Assembly (NCBI RefSeq): GCF_000798815.1
Contig: NZ_JTLD01000052.1
Location: forward strand, 1-59,534
Direction: 5' to 3'
DNA: 59,534 bases
From: Alistipes sp. ZOR0009
GTDB lineage: Bacteria > Bacteroidota > Bacteroidia > Bacteroidales > ZOR0009
The notes under the pieces were generated by a model. It saw nothing but the letters and a program-made list of their open reading frames with translations, was not told the origin of the DNA and searched no databases. Positions 25,551-34,043 of this stretch are shown here, in pieces; position 1 is the stretch's first letter, and each line of letters opens with the position of its first letter. Both the position numbers and the translations under genes were made by a program.

Positions 25551-27755
25551 CTACTTTGAAATCTTAAAATTCAGTCCACCAAATACGGTACGCCCCGGCG
25601 ATAGCGTTCCGTAAGGCATTCCGTACGGAGCATCGTCTACGTAGTCGAAAATATTATCGATACCAGCAATAGCATCGATGGTTACGCCTGCGCAAACCTT
25701 AAAGGTATGAGTTGTGGTAAACTTCCAGATGTTGTATCCACGAGCATTACCCTTAGCGTAGAACTTTTCGTCCTGCAAACGACCGTTAATAGAGGCGTTT
25801 AGCACATATCTCTTGTAGGAGTATCGGTAGCTGGCCATTACCGTTCCGTAATGCTTAGCCGCCCCTTCAAGTGTTGTATTGGAGGTTAAGTTTTTAGCCT
25901 CTACCAACGAGTAGCCGCCACCCACGGTAAAGCCATAGCCCACGTAGGCATTTGCCAAAAAGTCCACACCCTGCGAACGTGCCTCCGAAATGTTCTGGTG
26001 CACTTTAACCTTCTTCGCACCTTGAGCAGCCTGCTCGGGTGTCGGTATCTGTTCAGGTCCATAATCGATTAGGTTTCTTAATTCGTTACGGTAGCCAGTA
26101 ACCGAAAGCGATACGCCTTTTTTATTATACTCGACAGATGCAGAGTAGAAATCGGACGATTGAGGTTTAAGATTTTCGTTCCCTAAGTATAAGGTTCCTG
26201 TCTTAAAGTACTCGAAGTAGAGTTCCTTAAGGGTTGGCGCCTTAAACCCGCTACCATACGATGCACGTAAGTTGAAATCGCCTAAGGAGTATAACGCCGA
26301 AATCTTGGGGGTAAGTCGGCTACCAAAAGCCTTATGGTCTACAAAGCGAGCACCAGCAACAATGCTTAAGCTCTTTATAGGCGTATACTCGTCCTGCAGG
26401 TAAACTCCGGCAGTGTAGGCGTCGGCGCTGCCGCCCTTAAAGCGTGCCGGAGAGTCGATGTTTTCATTAACATAATCAAGCCCTGCTGTAAGCAGATTTT
26501 TATCGCCAATAGCCGTTACGCTCTTTAGATTGTACTCATTGCGCACCTGCTTGGTGTTTAGCGTTTTTTGTCCATCCGAAAAGAGTAGCTTCTTTGTTTT
26601 GCTATCTACCACATCCTTATTGTAGTGGTAGTAGTACCAGAAGTTATCGGTAGCCGCATCGAAGGTGATGGTGCTTTTACCGTTTATTTTATACTTAACG
26701 CCAGCAGCACCGCTTACATCCTTATAGTAGAAACCAAAATCAGCCACCGACTTTGGACGGAAATAGTCCTTTTCGTACCAAGAGCCTTGTGCATAAACAT
26801 CGAGGTTAGAGGTTATGCCGTAGGATAGGCGCTGGCTAACCGTATTGTCATAAAAGCGGTTTACCGCCTTGGCTTCCGTCAAACTTAAAACCTTACTCTT
26901 AGCATCAATTTCAAATGGGCTTAGCTGGTAGCCATCAATCTGCTTACGGGCAAACTGGGTATTCGACGATAGCTTACCAATATTCAAATCGAGCGTGTTG
27001 GCCTGCTGAAAATCACCATACGCGCCAAAGCGGGTGGTATTGTCGAAGCTAACGGTACTCTTACTCTTTTTGGTAATAACGTTGATAACTGCACCAATGG
27101 CATCGGAACCGTACAGGGCCGACGAGGCACCCTTAACTACCTCTACGCGCTCGATATTATCGGGCGATATTCTGTTTAGATCGGTTTGTCCGCCTACATC
27201 GCCATACACGCGCTTGCCGTTTACCATAAGCACAACAAAATCGTTACCCAAGCCATTGACACGTAGAAACGAGCCCATGGTACCAGGCGTAAAATCAAAC
27301 GAAGGGCTAATGGAGGTGGCCATCTCCTCGAACGAGCGGGGAGCCAGCTTGGCAATGGTCTTATTCGAGAAAACCTCGGTTTGTACGGGTGCTGTCTTTA
27401 GGCTGTGGTGAGTACCCGTTCCGGTAACCACCACCTCGTCTATAGCGCCAACCGACTCCTCCATCCTAAAGGCTAGGTCCGACACATCGCCACGAACGCT
27501 TACGCGCTGAGCCAGACGCTGCATGCCCGTATAGGTTGCCACCAGCGTATAATCACCCGCCTTAGGTACCTTAATAGTAAACTCTCCGTTGACGTTGGTG
27601 GCCGCACCAACGGTTAATCCCTTTACCATTATGTTGGCACCAACAATTAGCTTTCCGTTAGACTTCTCAGCTACGGTTCCCTTAATGGTGTACGATTGTG
27701 CGCCTGCAGCTACCGCTAGCATCAGCGCTAGCAGCGTTGCCAATATCTTATTCAT
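25551..27755 (-). CDS. btuB: TonB-dependent outer-membrane receptor, cobalamin/corrinoid type (locus 1)
   Basis: A 734-residue receptor starting at MNKILATLLALMLAV (27755; an earlier ATG gives 13 extra basic residues before the signal peptide). Order: signal peptide, carboxypeptidase-like domain (YTIKGTVAEKSNGKLIVGANI, about 20-95), TonB box/plug (DEVVVTGTGTHHSLKTAPVQ; VNGKRVYGDVGGQTDLNRI; VVKGASSALYGSDAIGAVINVIT), 22-strand barrel, C-terminus YGTLSPGRTVFGGLNFKISK. It is clearly paralogous to the receptor at 48812-51094. The cobalamin riboswitch upstream of the preceding cbiK gene makes corrinoid uptake the best guess; haem or another tetrapyrrole is possible. Confidence 0.9.
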   Translation of the reverse strand: MNKILATLLALMLAVAAGAQSYTIKGTVAEKSNGKLIVGANIMVKGLTVGAATNVNGEFTIKVPKAGDYTLVATYTGMQRLAQRVSVRGDVSDLAFRMEESVGAIDEVVVTGTGTHHSLKTAPVQTEVFSNKTIAKLAPRSFEEMATSISPSFDFTPGTMGSFLRVNGLGNDFVVLMVNGKRVYGDVGGQTDLNRISPDNIERVEVVKGASSALYGSDAIGAVINVITKKSKSTVSFDNTTRFGAYGDFQQANTLDLNIGKLSSNTQFARKQIDGYQLSPFEIDAKSKVLSLTEAKAVNRFYDNTVSQRLSYGITSNLDVYAQGSWYEKDYFRPKSVADFGFYYKDVSGAAGVKYKINGKSTITFDAATDNFWYYYHYNKDVVDSKTKKLLFSDGQKTLNTKQVRNEYNLKSVTAIGDKNLLTAGLDYVNENIDSPARFKGGSADAYTAGVYLQDEYTPIKSLSIVAGARFVDHKAFGSRLTPKISALYSLGDFNLRASYGSGFKAPTLKELYFEYFKTGTLYLGNENLKPQSSDFYSASVEYNKKGVSLSVTGYRNELRNLIDYGPEQIPTPEQAAQGAKKVKVHQNISEARSQGVDFLANAYVGYGFTVGGGYSLVEAKNLTSNTTLEGAAKHYGTVMASYRYSYKRYVLNASINGRLQDEKFYAKGNARGYNIWKFTTTHTFKVCAGVTIDAIAGIDNIFDYVDDAPYGMPYGTLSPGRTVFGGLNFKISK

Positions 27756-27900
27756 TCTCTTTTTTTTGGTTGGTTTGTTAACTGATGGCACCAAGTATCA
27801 CGATATGCGTAGCGCGAAAAAGCGCTCTAAAACACTTAGCGGTTTATCCACAAATTTTCGTGATACCTGATATGTGCTTCATTATATCTCGGGAAGCACT

Positions 27901-28785
27901 CTACTTCCCTGCTGCTATCTGCTGAAGATGCTTTACCCAAATGCTACCTATGGCATCTAGCTCGCCCATCCCCTTTAGGACAACCTCTACGGTAAATCCC
28001 TCCTTGGTAAGCAGCGACTTCCAGCTGGTAGGTTCGCTACCGGCCATGTCGTTTACCGCATGATCGCCAGCAACCAGCATAAAGGGCATTAGCCACACCT
28101 TCTTTACGCCTTTTGCTTTAAGGGAGGCCACCACATCGTCGAGCGTGGGCGTACCCTCCACCGTTCCTATGTAGGTGTTGGCATCGACCTTGGCAAAGTA
28201 GTACTGCATAGCTGGATAGTAGACGTTGGAGGTGTGCTTAGAGCCATGCCCCATAAATACAACCGCCTCCTTTCCCTTTCGCTCGGCAGGAACATTGGCC
28301 ATCAGGGCCGATGCCACCTCGCACATATCGGCATCGCTCCATAGCAGCGGAGTACCCACCGTTACCTGCCTAATCCCCTTAGGCATCTTGGTAAAGGCGT
28401 TGGCCGTTTGCACCAAATCGTCGTACTCGTCGCCTGGAATTATGTGTAGCGACTGCACGTAAACGTTGCTGTAACCATCTTCGCCCAGCTTAGCTAGCGC
28501 CTCTGCTGGCGAAAGAATCTCCTCGCCACGCTTCCTTAAAATCTTTCGAATAATTTTAGATGTGTAGGCCCAGCGAATCTCGGTGTTCGGAAATGCCTTA
28601 GCCACCTTCTCGCCCACCCTGTCGATGGCTCCTTTAGAGTCGGATAAGGATGTACCAAAAGCCACCAGCAGAATTGCCCTTTTGGGTTCGGCCTCGCTAC
28701 CGGCTGCCGCCAACGTGGTGGTGTGCAGCAACAGCGGAAGGCATATAAGCCAACCCATAAGCAACTTTAACCTCGTAATCATCAT
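27901..28785 (-). CDS. cbiK: CbiK-type sirohydrochlorin cobaltochelatase, exported (locus 1)
   Basis: A 294-residue protein with an N-terminal signal peptide (KLLMGWLICLPLLLHTTTLAAA), so probably periplasmic, unlike the cytoplasmic Salmonella enzyme. The CbiK fold is plain: AILLVAFGTSLSDSKGAIDRV, VQSLHIIPGDEYDDL, VFMGHGSKHTSN and GDHAVNDMAGSEPTSWKSLL. The His of GHG and the His of GDHA correspond to the two metal-binding His of the family. It is the first gene after a cobalamin riboswitch and leads the whole transport/biosynthesis unit. It could insert cobalt into sirohydrochlorin, or, being exported beside a TonB receptor, serve in tetrapyrrole capture like the haem-binding CbiK-like lipoproteins known from Porphyromonas. 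Confidence 0.88.
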   Translation of the reverse strand: MMITRLKLLMGWLICLPLLLHTTTLAAAGSEAEPKRAILLVAFGTSLSDSKGAIDRVGEKVAKAFPNTEIRWAYTSKIIRKILRKRGEEILSPAEALAKLGEDGYSNVYVQSLHIIPGDEYDDLVQTANAFTKMPKGIRQVTVGTPLLWSDADMCEVASALMANVPAERKGKEAVVFMGHGSKHTSNVYYPAMQYYFAKVDANTYIGTVEGTPTLDDVVASLKAKGVKKVWLMPFMLVAGDHAVNDMAGSEPTSWKSLLTKEGFTVEVVLKGMGELDAIGSIWVKHLQQIAAGK

Positions 28786-28911
28786 TGTATTAAAAATTAA
28801 AATTAATACAACATGCCCTTTGCTAAATGCAGGAAAATAAAAGTGAAGAATACGCCTAGGTTCATATTCAACAGCTACTTCTTACCCGGAAGCAATACAT
28901 GTGTTTGTTGA

Positions 28912-29097
28912 ATGAGGCAGGTCTCCTGACTTACCTAGTATTGCGGCCTTCCCACCCTCTTTCGAAGGCAGTGGCGTAGACTTGCAATACCAGCTGCAAC
29001 GCAGCTATTGGCATACAGTAGCGGGTACTGTTCCGGATTCACACCGGATTCCCTTTTACTGGCTGAGAAGGATTCCCAACCAGTCACCTTATTCGGG
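28912..29097 (-). ncRNA. cobalamin (adenosylcobalamin-class) riboswitch, locus 1
   Basis: On the minus strand the conserved elements appear in order: GGGAATCCGGTGTGAATCC, then GTACCCGCTACTG, then GCCACTGCC...GGGAAGGC, and the B12 box AGTCAGGAGACCTGCC at 28914-28930. It ends about 125 bp before the cbiK start codon. With cobalamin bound it should switch off the whole 12.1-28.8 kb unit. Confidence 0.95.
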
Positions 29098-29099
29098 TA

Positions 29100-29129
29100 C
29101 AAATGTAATGGATTTAAAAATGCAAACAA
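29100..29129 (-). promoter_or_regulatory. promoter of the locus-1 riboswitch operon
   Basis: On the minus strand TTG (29129-29127), 19 bp, then TACATTTG (29107-29100), a full match to the Bacteroidota promoter TTG-N19-TAnnTTTG. The same promoter with nearly the same spacer precedes the second riboswitch. Confidence 0.85.
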
Positions 29130-29292
29130 GCAGCTACCGCCCAGCAGCCAACGCCAATGGGTCTCAATTAAGGTTATACATAGAACTAACTACCGTTAAA
29201 ACAGCGGAGTTAGCAGCTCGAAAAAAATGGTGGATATAAATAAAAAATATGGTACAACGCCAGCCGTACCCCGCGGCTACAGCAGCTAGCGG

Positions 29293-29400
29293 CTAAAACC
29301 AAAGGGCTACCACTGCACCCAGCGTACCCGCTGCAGCACCAACAACCACTCCCCTGTAAAACCACCCCTTCGCTGTTTTGGGGGTTTTAAAGAATTGCAT
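29293..29400 (-). CDS. possible 35-residue membrane peptide
   Basis: An open frame starting MQFFKTPKTAKGWFYRGV and ending with a glycine/alanine-rich hydrophobic segment (VVVGAAAGTLGAVVALWF) that could span the membrane. An in-frame ATG at 29484 would give 63 residues. The basic-then-hydrophobic pattern looks like a genuine small membrane protein, but there is no recognised family and no clear ribosome-binding site, so it may be chance. It lies about 165 bp upstream of the riboswitch promoter. Confidence 0.3.
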   Translation of the reverse strand: MQFFKTPKTAKGWFYRGVVVGAAAGTLGAVVALWF

Positions 29401-29532
29401 AGCGTAATGTTTAGTATCGAAGATGTAACTAATAAAATGGGTGCCAATAAAGCTCATAAATAGCGAGTTAAGCAAGACAGCCAAGCACTGAAGACTCCCA
29501 TACTACACATATAATCAGCCTACATAGTGGTA

Positions 29533-29562
29533 GGCAGTGGCTGTATTGCAACAGCCACTGCC
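29533..29562. terminator. strong hairpin downstream of the EreA/ChaN-like gene
   Basis: GGCAGTGGCTGT (29533-29544) pairs exactly with ACAGCCACTGCC (29551-29562), 12 bp with a 6-nt loop. No T run follows on the minus strand, so termination is likely but not certain. The rest of the 29401-29741 gap shows nothing further. Confidence 0.55.
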
Positions 29563-29741
29563 ATCATTACTTTAACAAGCGTATGGTGTTAGCTCTCCTT
29601 CTTTTGATAGAACTTAGAAAGAAGAGCTAATATAATAACGCCACAAATCAGCGCTTATTCGCAGACTCTGAACAATTGATATCCCCTTAAAAACATGTAC
29701 AGGCTCGGAACAGCAAGGGCCTAGGATTATAGTAGAACTTA

Positions 29742-30923
29742 CTATTTCCCCTTTTTAGCACTTTGCAGGTTGTTCCAGTACTTGGTCTGCGAAGTAGATT
29801 GCACGTACTTATTAATATCATCCATCGTGATGTTTTTCACCTTAACTCCATACGCCTGCCATTCATCATATCCGCAAACGTTAGTTCGCCTTCTAAGTTC
29901 TTGCAAAAATCCTTCTGTAAATAGCTCCGGAAGAACATAGTATGAAGGTTCAGCATCCAAAGGCATAAAGAAGATATATCCATCAAAACAATTTTCAAAA
30001 TGGCCAATGCTTTCTGATGGTATTTCAGGCATCAAGTCAAAATTACCCTCACCAAAAGGAGTCGTCTTAAGATCTAAAGCTACAGGCTTGTTTCCATTTT
30101 GTGCAAAAGCATAGTCGAATAACCCATTTTGGGTCATCCCCTTCATCTCCCCATTATTACTTATAATTCCAGAATGCGGACAAGTAATAAATACATCGCT
30201 ATCCGAAAAACGTTCCTTCAAAATCGATCCTGCCGAGGCGTAGGTGTTCTGACCTAATACAATTTTAGATTTAAAAGTGTGTCCAAATCCAACTATAAAT
30301 AAGCCACTGCGGTTATCAGCTCGAAATCTTATCCCCTTTTCTACGATATCTGCCATTTGCTGGTTACGATCGGGAACCGACTTGAAGTAGCTGCTAAATT
30401 CTTCTTTTGTTTTAAGGGAGCTCCATGGACGAGCGACATCTGCAAGCACGACCTGTATTTTGTCTCTTTTAGAGAGCTTCTTATTCAAGTTCCATAGCTC
30501 TATAATAAACTCATACATTCCTTTATCGTCCCATCCTTGCATCTGAGCATTTCTAAGTATATCGAGAAGAAGCTCATTATCCATCTTTTTGTTTGCAAAG
30601 AATAGATCCATTTTCTCCTGATTATCGCACCCTATTTCCAAAAAGACAACTCCCGCTTTCTTTGAAAAAGAAGGGTCGTTAACTACCGACTTTAGCAGAT
30701 CCCACGATGCCTTACGCTTATGGACTTCACCATATATCACCAGCTTATGGTTAGCCAGCTTATCTAAGATATACTCTTGGGGGTTTTTCCCATTGCTTTT
30801 TACGTAATCAACAAGCTTAACACTATCTGCCTGTGATTTCAGATTTGCTTCTGGGAGCTGCTGTGCCGTTACTATCCCGCAGGTAACCACTGCCAAAATA
30901 GCCATCAAAATTGCTCTTTTCAT
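29742..30923 (-). CDS. exported ChaN/erythromycin-esterase-like protein
   Basis: This 393-residue protein has a signal peptide (MKRAILMAILAVVTCGIVTAQ). It carries the pattern of the EreA/ChaN/TIKI superfamily: KLVIYGEVHKRKAS (the GE-x-H motif, about residue 67), VVFLEIGCDN and later FIVGFGHTFKSK, all likely active-site or ligand residues. Members include erythromycin esterases and haem-binding ChaN lipoproteins; the reaction here is not predictable. It is monocistronic with a hairpin about 180 bp downstream. Base composition is intermediate between the cbi operon and the cassette region. Confidence 0.65.
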   Translation of the reverse strand: MKRAILMAILAVVTCGIVTAQQLPEANLKSQADSVKLVDYVKSNGKNPQEYILDKLANHKLVIYGEVHKRKASWDLLKSVVNDPSFSKKAGVVFLEIGCDNQEKMDLFFANKKMDNELLLDILRNAQMQGWDDKGMYEFIIELWNLNKKLSKRDKIQVVLADVARPWSSLKTKEEFSSYFKSVPDRNQQMADIVEKGIRFRADNRSGLFIVGFGHTFKSKIVLGQNTYASAGSILKERFSDSDVFITCPHSGIISNNGEMKGMTQNGLFDYAFAQNGNKPVALDLKTTPFGEGNFDLMPEIPSESIGHFENCFDGYIFFMPLDAEPSYYVLPELFTEGFLQELRRRTNVCGYDEWQAYGVKVKNITMDDINKYVQSTSQTKYWNNLQSAKKGK

Positions 30924-31246
30924 GTCGTTAAATATTTAGTTCTTATAAGTACAACTTTCTAATTTTTTGGTTGACCCCAAAGGTTAGCGGTATGAATTAG
31001 TACACCTATCCTCAGAGTTATAGCTTCAGGCCTTCAGAACGGCCAGATCGAATACAAGTAATAGGCTCATAAACGAAGCAATACAATGTCCATTAAAAAG
31101 CCATAAAGAACTATCGGGTATGCACGCAAGTATTCAAGCCGGTAATCCTTTTATACTACAAAACGATGGTTGCCTACTATCGCTATTACAACAGGCTGTA
31201 GCCTGTTAATAAAGAAGTTGCTCCCCAGCGAGGTTTGAGCAAATGG
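30924..31246. other. intergenic region with one short hairpin
   Basis: No gene seen. AACAGGCT (31190-31197) pairs with AGCCTGTT (31200-31207), an 8-bp hairpin with a 2-nt loop about 40 bp downstream of the zinc-ribbon gene; it lacks a T run. Confidence 0.6.
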
Positions 31247-31867
31247 TTACTTCTCTACTCTAAACCGACTATAGCTATCGTAGTTTCTGTCAACAGAGTT
31301 AATAATTCCACTATCGAGGTAGCTTTGTAAATCTGATTTTGACACCTTAAGTACATCACCTTTTACAAAATAGTCGGTATCCATCATTGAGCTTACATAA
31401 CCATTATACTGAAGTGCTCCATGTAAAAGATTTACCGTATCCGATTCTAGACCGGTCACTTTTAGGTAGTAGGATGTTATCGTATCCTTTTCTCTTCTAA
31501 CAATACCGTAAACATCGCCCACTACAGGGTTACGTACAAATTCTCTTTTCTGCTTTTGAATGTTAGTATTTACCACTATAACGGAGGCAATAAATCCAAC
31601 AACAATAATGATTCCTGAATACAGGTAAAATGGCTTCTTTGCCTTCGACAGATACTCCTCTTTCTTTTTTAGGTTCAGCGTATCATTACAGTAGGCACAC
31701 TGACACCTTACAGTCCTCATAAACAACGGAAAAAAAGGGATAAATAGTATATGGAAATACTGCTGGTAGACATAAAATATTTGATGATTTCGTCCACAAT
31801 TTTCGCATATGATTCCATAATCATGATACTTTTTGATTCGCATCATTCCCGTTCCAATTCTGATCAT
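31247..31867 (-). CDS. zinc-ribbon membrane protein
   Basis: A 206-residue protein. The N-terminal 70 residues resemble a zinc-ribbon family common in Bacteroidota: KKYHDYGIICENCGRNHQIFYVYQQYFHILFIPFFPL and then VRCQCAYC, giving two CxxC pairs that could hold zinc. One transmembrane segment follows at about residues 83-103 (LYSGIIIVVGFIASVIVV). The C-terminal 100 residues contain VYGIVRREKDTITSYYLKV and MDTDYFVKGDVLKVSKSDL. Function unknown. It lies just outside the cassette array: no complementary cassette end is found downstream. Confidence 0.6.
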   Translation of the reverse strand: MIRIGTGMMRIKKYHDYGIICENCGRNHQIFYVYQQYFHILFIPFFPLFMRTVRCQCAYCNDTLNLKKKEEYLSKAKKPFYLYSGIIIVVGFIASVIVVNTNIQKQKREFVRNPVVGDVYGIVRREKDTITSYYLKVTGLESDTVNLLHGALQYNGYVSSMMDTDYFVKGDVLKVSKSDLQSYLDSGIINSVDRNYDSYSRFRVEK

Positions 31868-32053
31868 TATCTGCTATATTTAAATGTTATACAAAATGCT
31901 TTACAGAAAAAAAGGCCTCTCTCTCATTGAGTAATGCCTACTATCTTTGCCAATGCTATTCCAATAAGCAGCAGCTTAAGGAAGTATATACACTTCAAGT
32001 ACGAAGTGCAATTCTGGGTTTATTCGGTAACCATTTTATGGTTATAAATTCCC

Positions 32054-32180
32054 GATGACGGACATGTATATGCAAATGTGGGCGATTGCGGGCTTCAAAC
32101 TTATCAAACCGTGAAAATTTAAAGCGGTCTACAGCCCTCGAACTTACAAGAATCTCGCCCATTTTGTATACACATTATTG
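32054..32180 (-). other. attC-like site 1 (end of the cassette array)
   Basis: An imperfect palindrome: 'gtatatgcaaatgtgggcga' near 32066 faces 'tcgcccattttgtatac' near 32155. Its inner text (GATTGCGGGCTTC) matches site 7 (GATTGCGAACTTC). The core positions have drifted (GTC and ATT instead of GTT), so this distal site may no longer recombine. Confidence 0.6.
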
Positions 32181-32190
32181 TTTTTAGTTT

Positions 32191-33030
32191 TTAATGTTGG
32201 AATTCACCATAATTGCTAAATTTTTGAACCCAATCAAAGTAGTCTCCAAATAATGAACCTGATGTCAAATCTAATTCACTTACCTTTTTTCCATCAATTT
32301 TCAATTCAATATTTTCAGTCCCTTCGCAACCATCCATACTTTCTTGAATTCCTCGAAGTAATGTAAATGCCGCATTGTCTACAATATTCAATATCAGTTT
32401 ATCTAAAGCCTCTAATTCACTTTTCTTTAATCCTCGTAACAATTTTTGTCTCTCTTTTTCAAGTTCAAGAAACTCTTTTGCTTGATTTTTATTCAATGAT
32501 TTAGACTCGGCATTTTGTTTGTGGTTTTCATACAACAGAATAGCCTCATCACGCATTTGGTGAATTATGAATTTCCCCAATCTGTCCAATGATGTTTCTT
32601 GAATAAACGTTTGATGTTTGCTGTCAAGCATTTGAATTAATGTGTCAGGCAATTTATGTTTTTTGCTTATTGTCCAATAGAGTGATTTTAAATAAATAAA
32701 AAAGAAGTTATTAACCCCTTCGTCTCCTAATTCTTCGTCATATTTGTAAATAAATCCAGTTTCATCTTGCCACGAAGCCTTTTTTGAATCATATTCATTT
32801 GTCCAATCCTCAAAGTCAATTAATCCGAACTCAACATACTCAAAATCAGGACAGTTATTTCCCGTTTCTTCAACTGTCTTTTTGATATTGAAGTTTAAGC
32901 TAATCCAACCACTCCAAGGACAACAATAAATTCCCATTGATGATGGTTCTCCTTCTTTCTCTTTAAAATCAGCAAGAGTTCTAATTACGAAATTATCAAT
33001 CTGTTGACTATATTTTTTTAATAAAATCAT
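32191..33030 (-). CDS. cassette-borne hypothetical protein
   Basis: This 279-residue soluble protein has no signal peptide or membrane segment. The N-terminal half is acidic with aromatic patches (SSMGIYCCPWSGWISLNF; CPDFEYVEFGLIDFEDW), and the middle carries a charged helix rich in Glu/Lys (LNKNQAKEFLELEKERQKL). I do not recognise the family; size and character resemble immunity proteins of contact-dependent toxins, but this is only an impression. It occupies one cassette: the unit starts with GTTGTGTTTAG (33084-33074, minus strand) and ends about 32172 with a partially matching complement. It is AT-rich relative to the flanking chromosome. Confidence 0.65.
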   Translation of the reverse strand: MILLKKYSQQIDNFVIRTLADFKEKEGEPSSMGIYCCPWSGWISLNFNIKKTVEETGNNCPDFEYVEFGLIDFEDWTNEYDSKKASWQDETGFIYKYDEELGDEGVNNFFFIYLKSLYWTISKKHKLPDTLIQMLDSKHQTFIQETSLDRLGKFIIHQMRDEAILLYENHKQNAESKSLNKNQAKEFLELEKERQKLLRGLKKSELEALDKLILNIVDNAAFTLLRGIQESMDGCEGTENIELKIDGKKVSELDLTSGSLFGDYFDWVQKFSNYGEFQH

Positions 33031-33078
33031 GCTCTTTTATAAGGTTTAATGATTTCACTTCGGTTTCTTAAAACTAAA

Positions 33079-33209
33079 CACAACGGCTGCGGTATGAAAC
33101 ATGCGCATTTTGAAACATAAACTTATCAGCCCGCTAAACCGTTGATTAAATGTTATTTTATTCAAAAATAGCACTTTATGCCCTATGTTTATTATTGCGT
33201 ATTATAGCC
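33079..33209 (-). other. attC-like site 2
   Basis: Lies between the 279-residue gene and the DUF7660/153-residue pair. Outer cores are CACAAC (33079-33084) and ATTATAGCC (33201-33209). The inner text CTGCGGTATGAAACATGCGCATTTTG resembles site 9 at 46434 (CTGCGGATATAAAACATGACGAATTGTG, allowing gaps). Pairing is imperfect. Confidence 0.65.
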
Positions 33210-33653
33210 TGCTATTAATCTATACTTAGAGTCAACATTTTCTTTTATCAAATCAAAATTTAATTCTTTCGTCTTGTGAATCGGACTATCAACTCCGTAA
33301 ATAGTATCTCCTTCAAAGCCGACTATTTCCAAAACCCGAAATATTTCAGAAAAAGTCAAAACCTCATTATTGTCAATATCTACAAGTCTTATTTGTTGGT
33401 CTCTATTTTTTGTCCAAATTGGGAATACAACACGATTCTTTTGTTCATCCCAAACTGCAGGTCCACCAGCCCAATCACAAACTTTTATTTTCTTATTATT
33501 TTCATTGTCAATCAAGAAGCATTCAGCACCCAATGGTGCTCCCATGGCAATCTCATACATTTCTCTATATTCAATTTTGTATTTTCCATCCTTAGAAATC
33601 AAATTCTTGTCAGTATTAGAAAAATTCCATGCGTTTGGATATCGATTACTCAT
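33192..33653 (-). CDS. cassette-borne hypothetical protein, 153 residues
   Basis: A beta-rich soluble protein, with KYKIEYREMYEIAMGAPLGAECFLI, VCDWAGGPAVWDE and VVFPIWTKNRDQQIRLVDI. The alternation of short strands and the ILE-GFEGDTIYG turn look like a small beta-sandwich or propeller fragment; the family is not recognised. Its start overlaps the stop of the DUF7660 gene by 8 bp, so both are co-translated from the same cassette. Its 3' end runs 18 bp into the attC-like palindrome. A role as an immunity or toxin-related partner of the DUF7660 protein is possible but unproved. Confidence 0.65.
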   Translation of the reverse strand: MSNRYPNAWNFSNTDKNLISKDGKYKIEYREMYEIAMGAPLGAECFLIDNENNKKIKVCDWAGGPAVWDEQKNRVVFPIWTKNRDQQIRLVDIDNNEVLTFSEIFRVLEIVGFEGDTIYGVDSPIHKTKELNFDLIKENVDSKYRLIAGYNTQ

Positions 33654-33882
33654 AAAGTGATGCTCCTTTTAAAATGTCTGCGAATAATTTCCAACTTGGT
33701 TTTTCGGAATCAATGTCCTGATTTGTATTATCGTAATATCCTTGAATATCCTCAGTATACCTTGACATTGCTTCTAAAAAATCATTTAAGTCTTTGTTTT
33801 CCCAATTTTCCGGATTCTGTTTCAAATCCTCTCTAAACTTCTCAAGAAAATCAATAAATGTATTTTTATCAGTTACTTCCAT
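33646..33882 (-). CDS. DUF7660-like small protein
   Basis: A 78-residue acidic protein with the pattern FIDFLEKFREDLKQNPENWEN, then DLNDFLEAMSRYTEDIQGYY and WKLFADILKGASLYE. This order of a W-E-N motif, a FLEAM-like helix and a terminal ADIL-A-YE segment matches the DUF7660 family of small proteins often found beside polymorphic-toxin immunity genes. Function unknown. First gene of its cassette; the cassette starts at GTTATAGCC (33905-33897, minus strand), 15 bp before the start codon. Confidence 0.75.
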   Translation of the reverse strand: MEVTDKNTFIDFLEKFREDLKQNPENWENKDLNDFLEAMSRYTEDIQGYYDNTNQDIDSEKPSWKLFADILKGASLYE

Positions 33883-33896
33883 CGTTTTTTATAATA

Positions 33897-34029
33897 GGCT
33901 ATAACGTTTGGCGGCATGGGCAACAAGCGTTGCGGGCATCCGCTCTCTCAGTCTGCTCTACTGCTGCTGCGGCTTTTTAAACTTTATCTATCTCTTCGCC
34001 CTCTTGTTGACTATAACGTGTGTTAGCGG
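33897..34029 (-). other. attC-like site 3
   Basis: Outer cores GGCTATAAC (33897-33905) and GTTAGCGG (34022-34029). Arms 'gtttggcggcatgggcaacaagcg' and 'cctcttgttgactataacgtg' face each other, with an inner stem 'ctgctgctgcgg' region. Nearly identical in its arms to sites 5 and 6. Confidence 0.85.
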
Positions 34030-34043
34030 TAGTTTTTATTTCA

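Noticed and set aside
31247-31867. Zinc-ribbon gene as an eighth cassette
   Set aside because: Site 1 lies upstream of it, but no complement of its expected start core is found beyond its 3' end.
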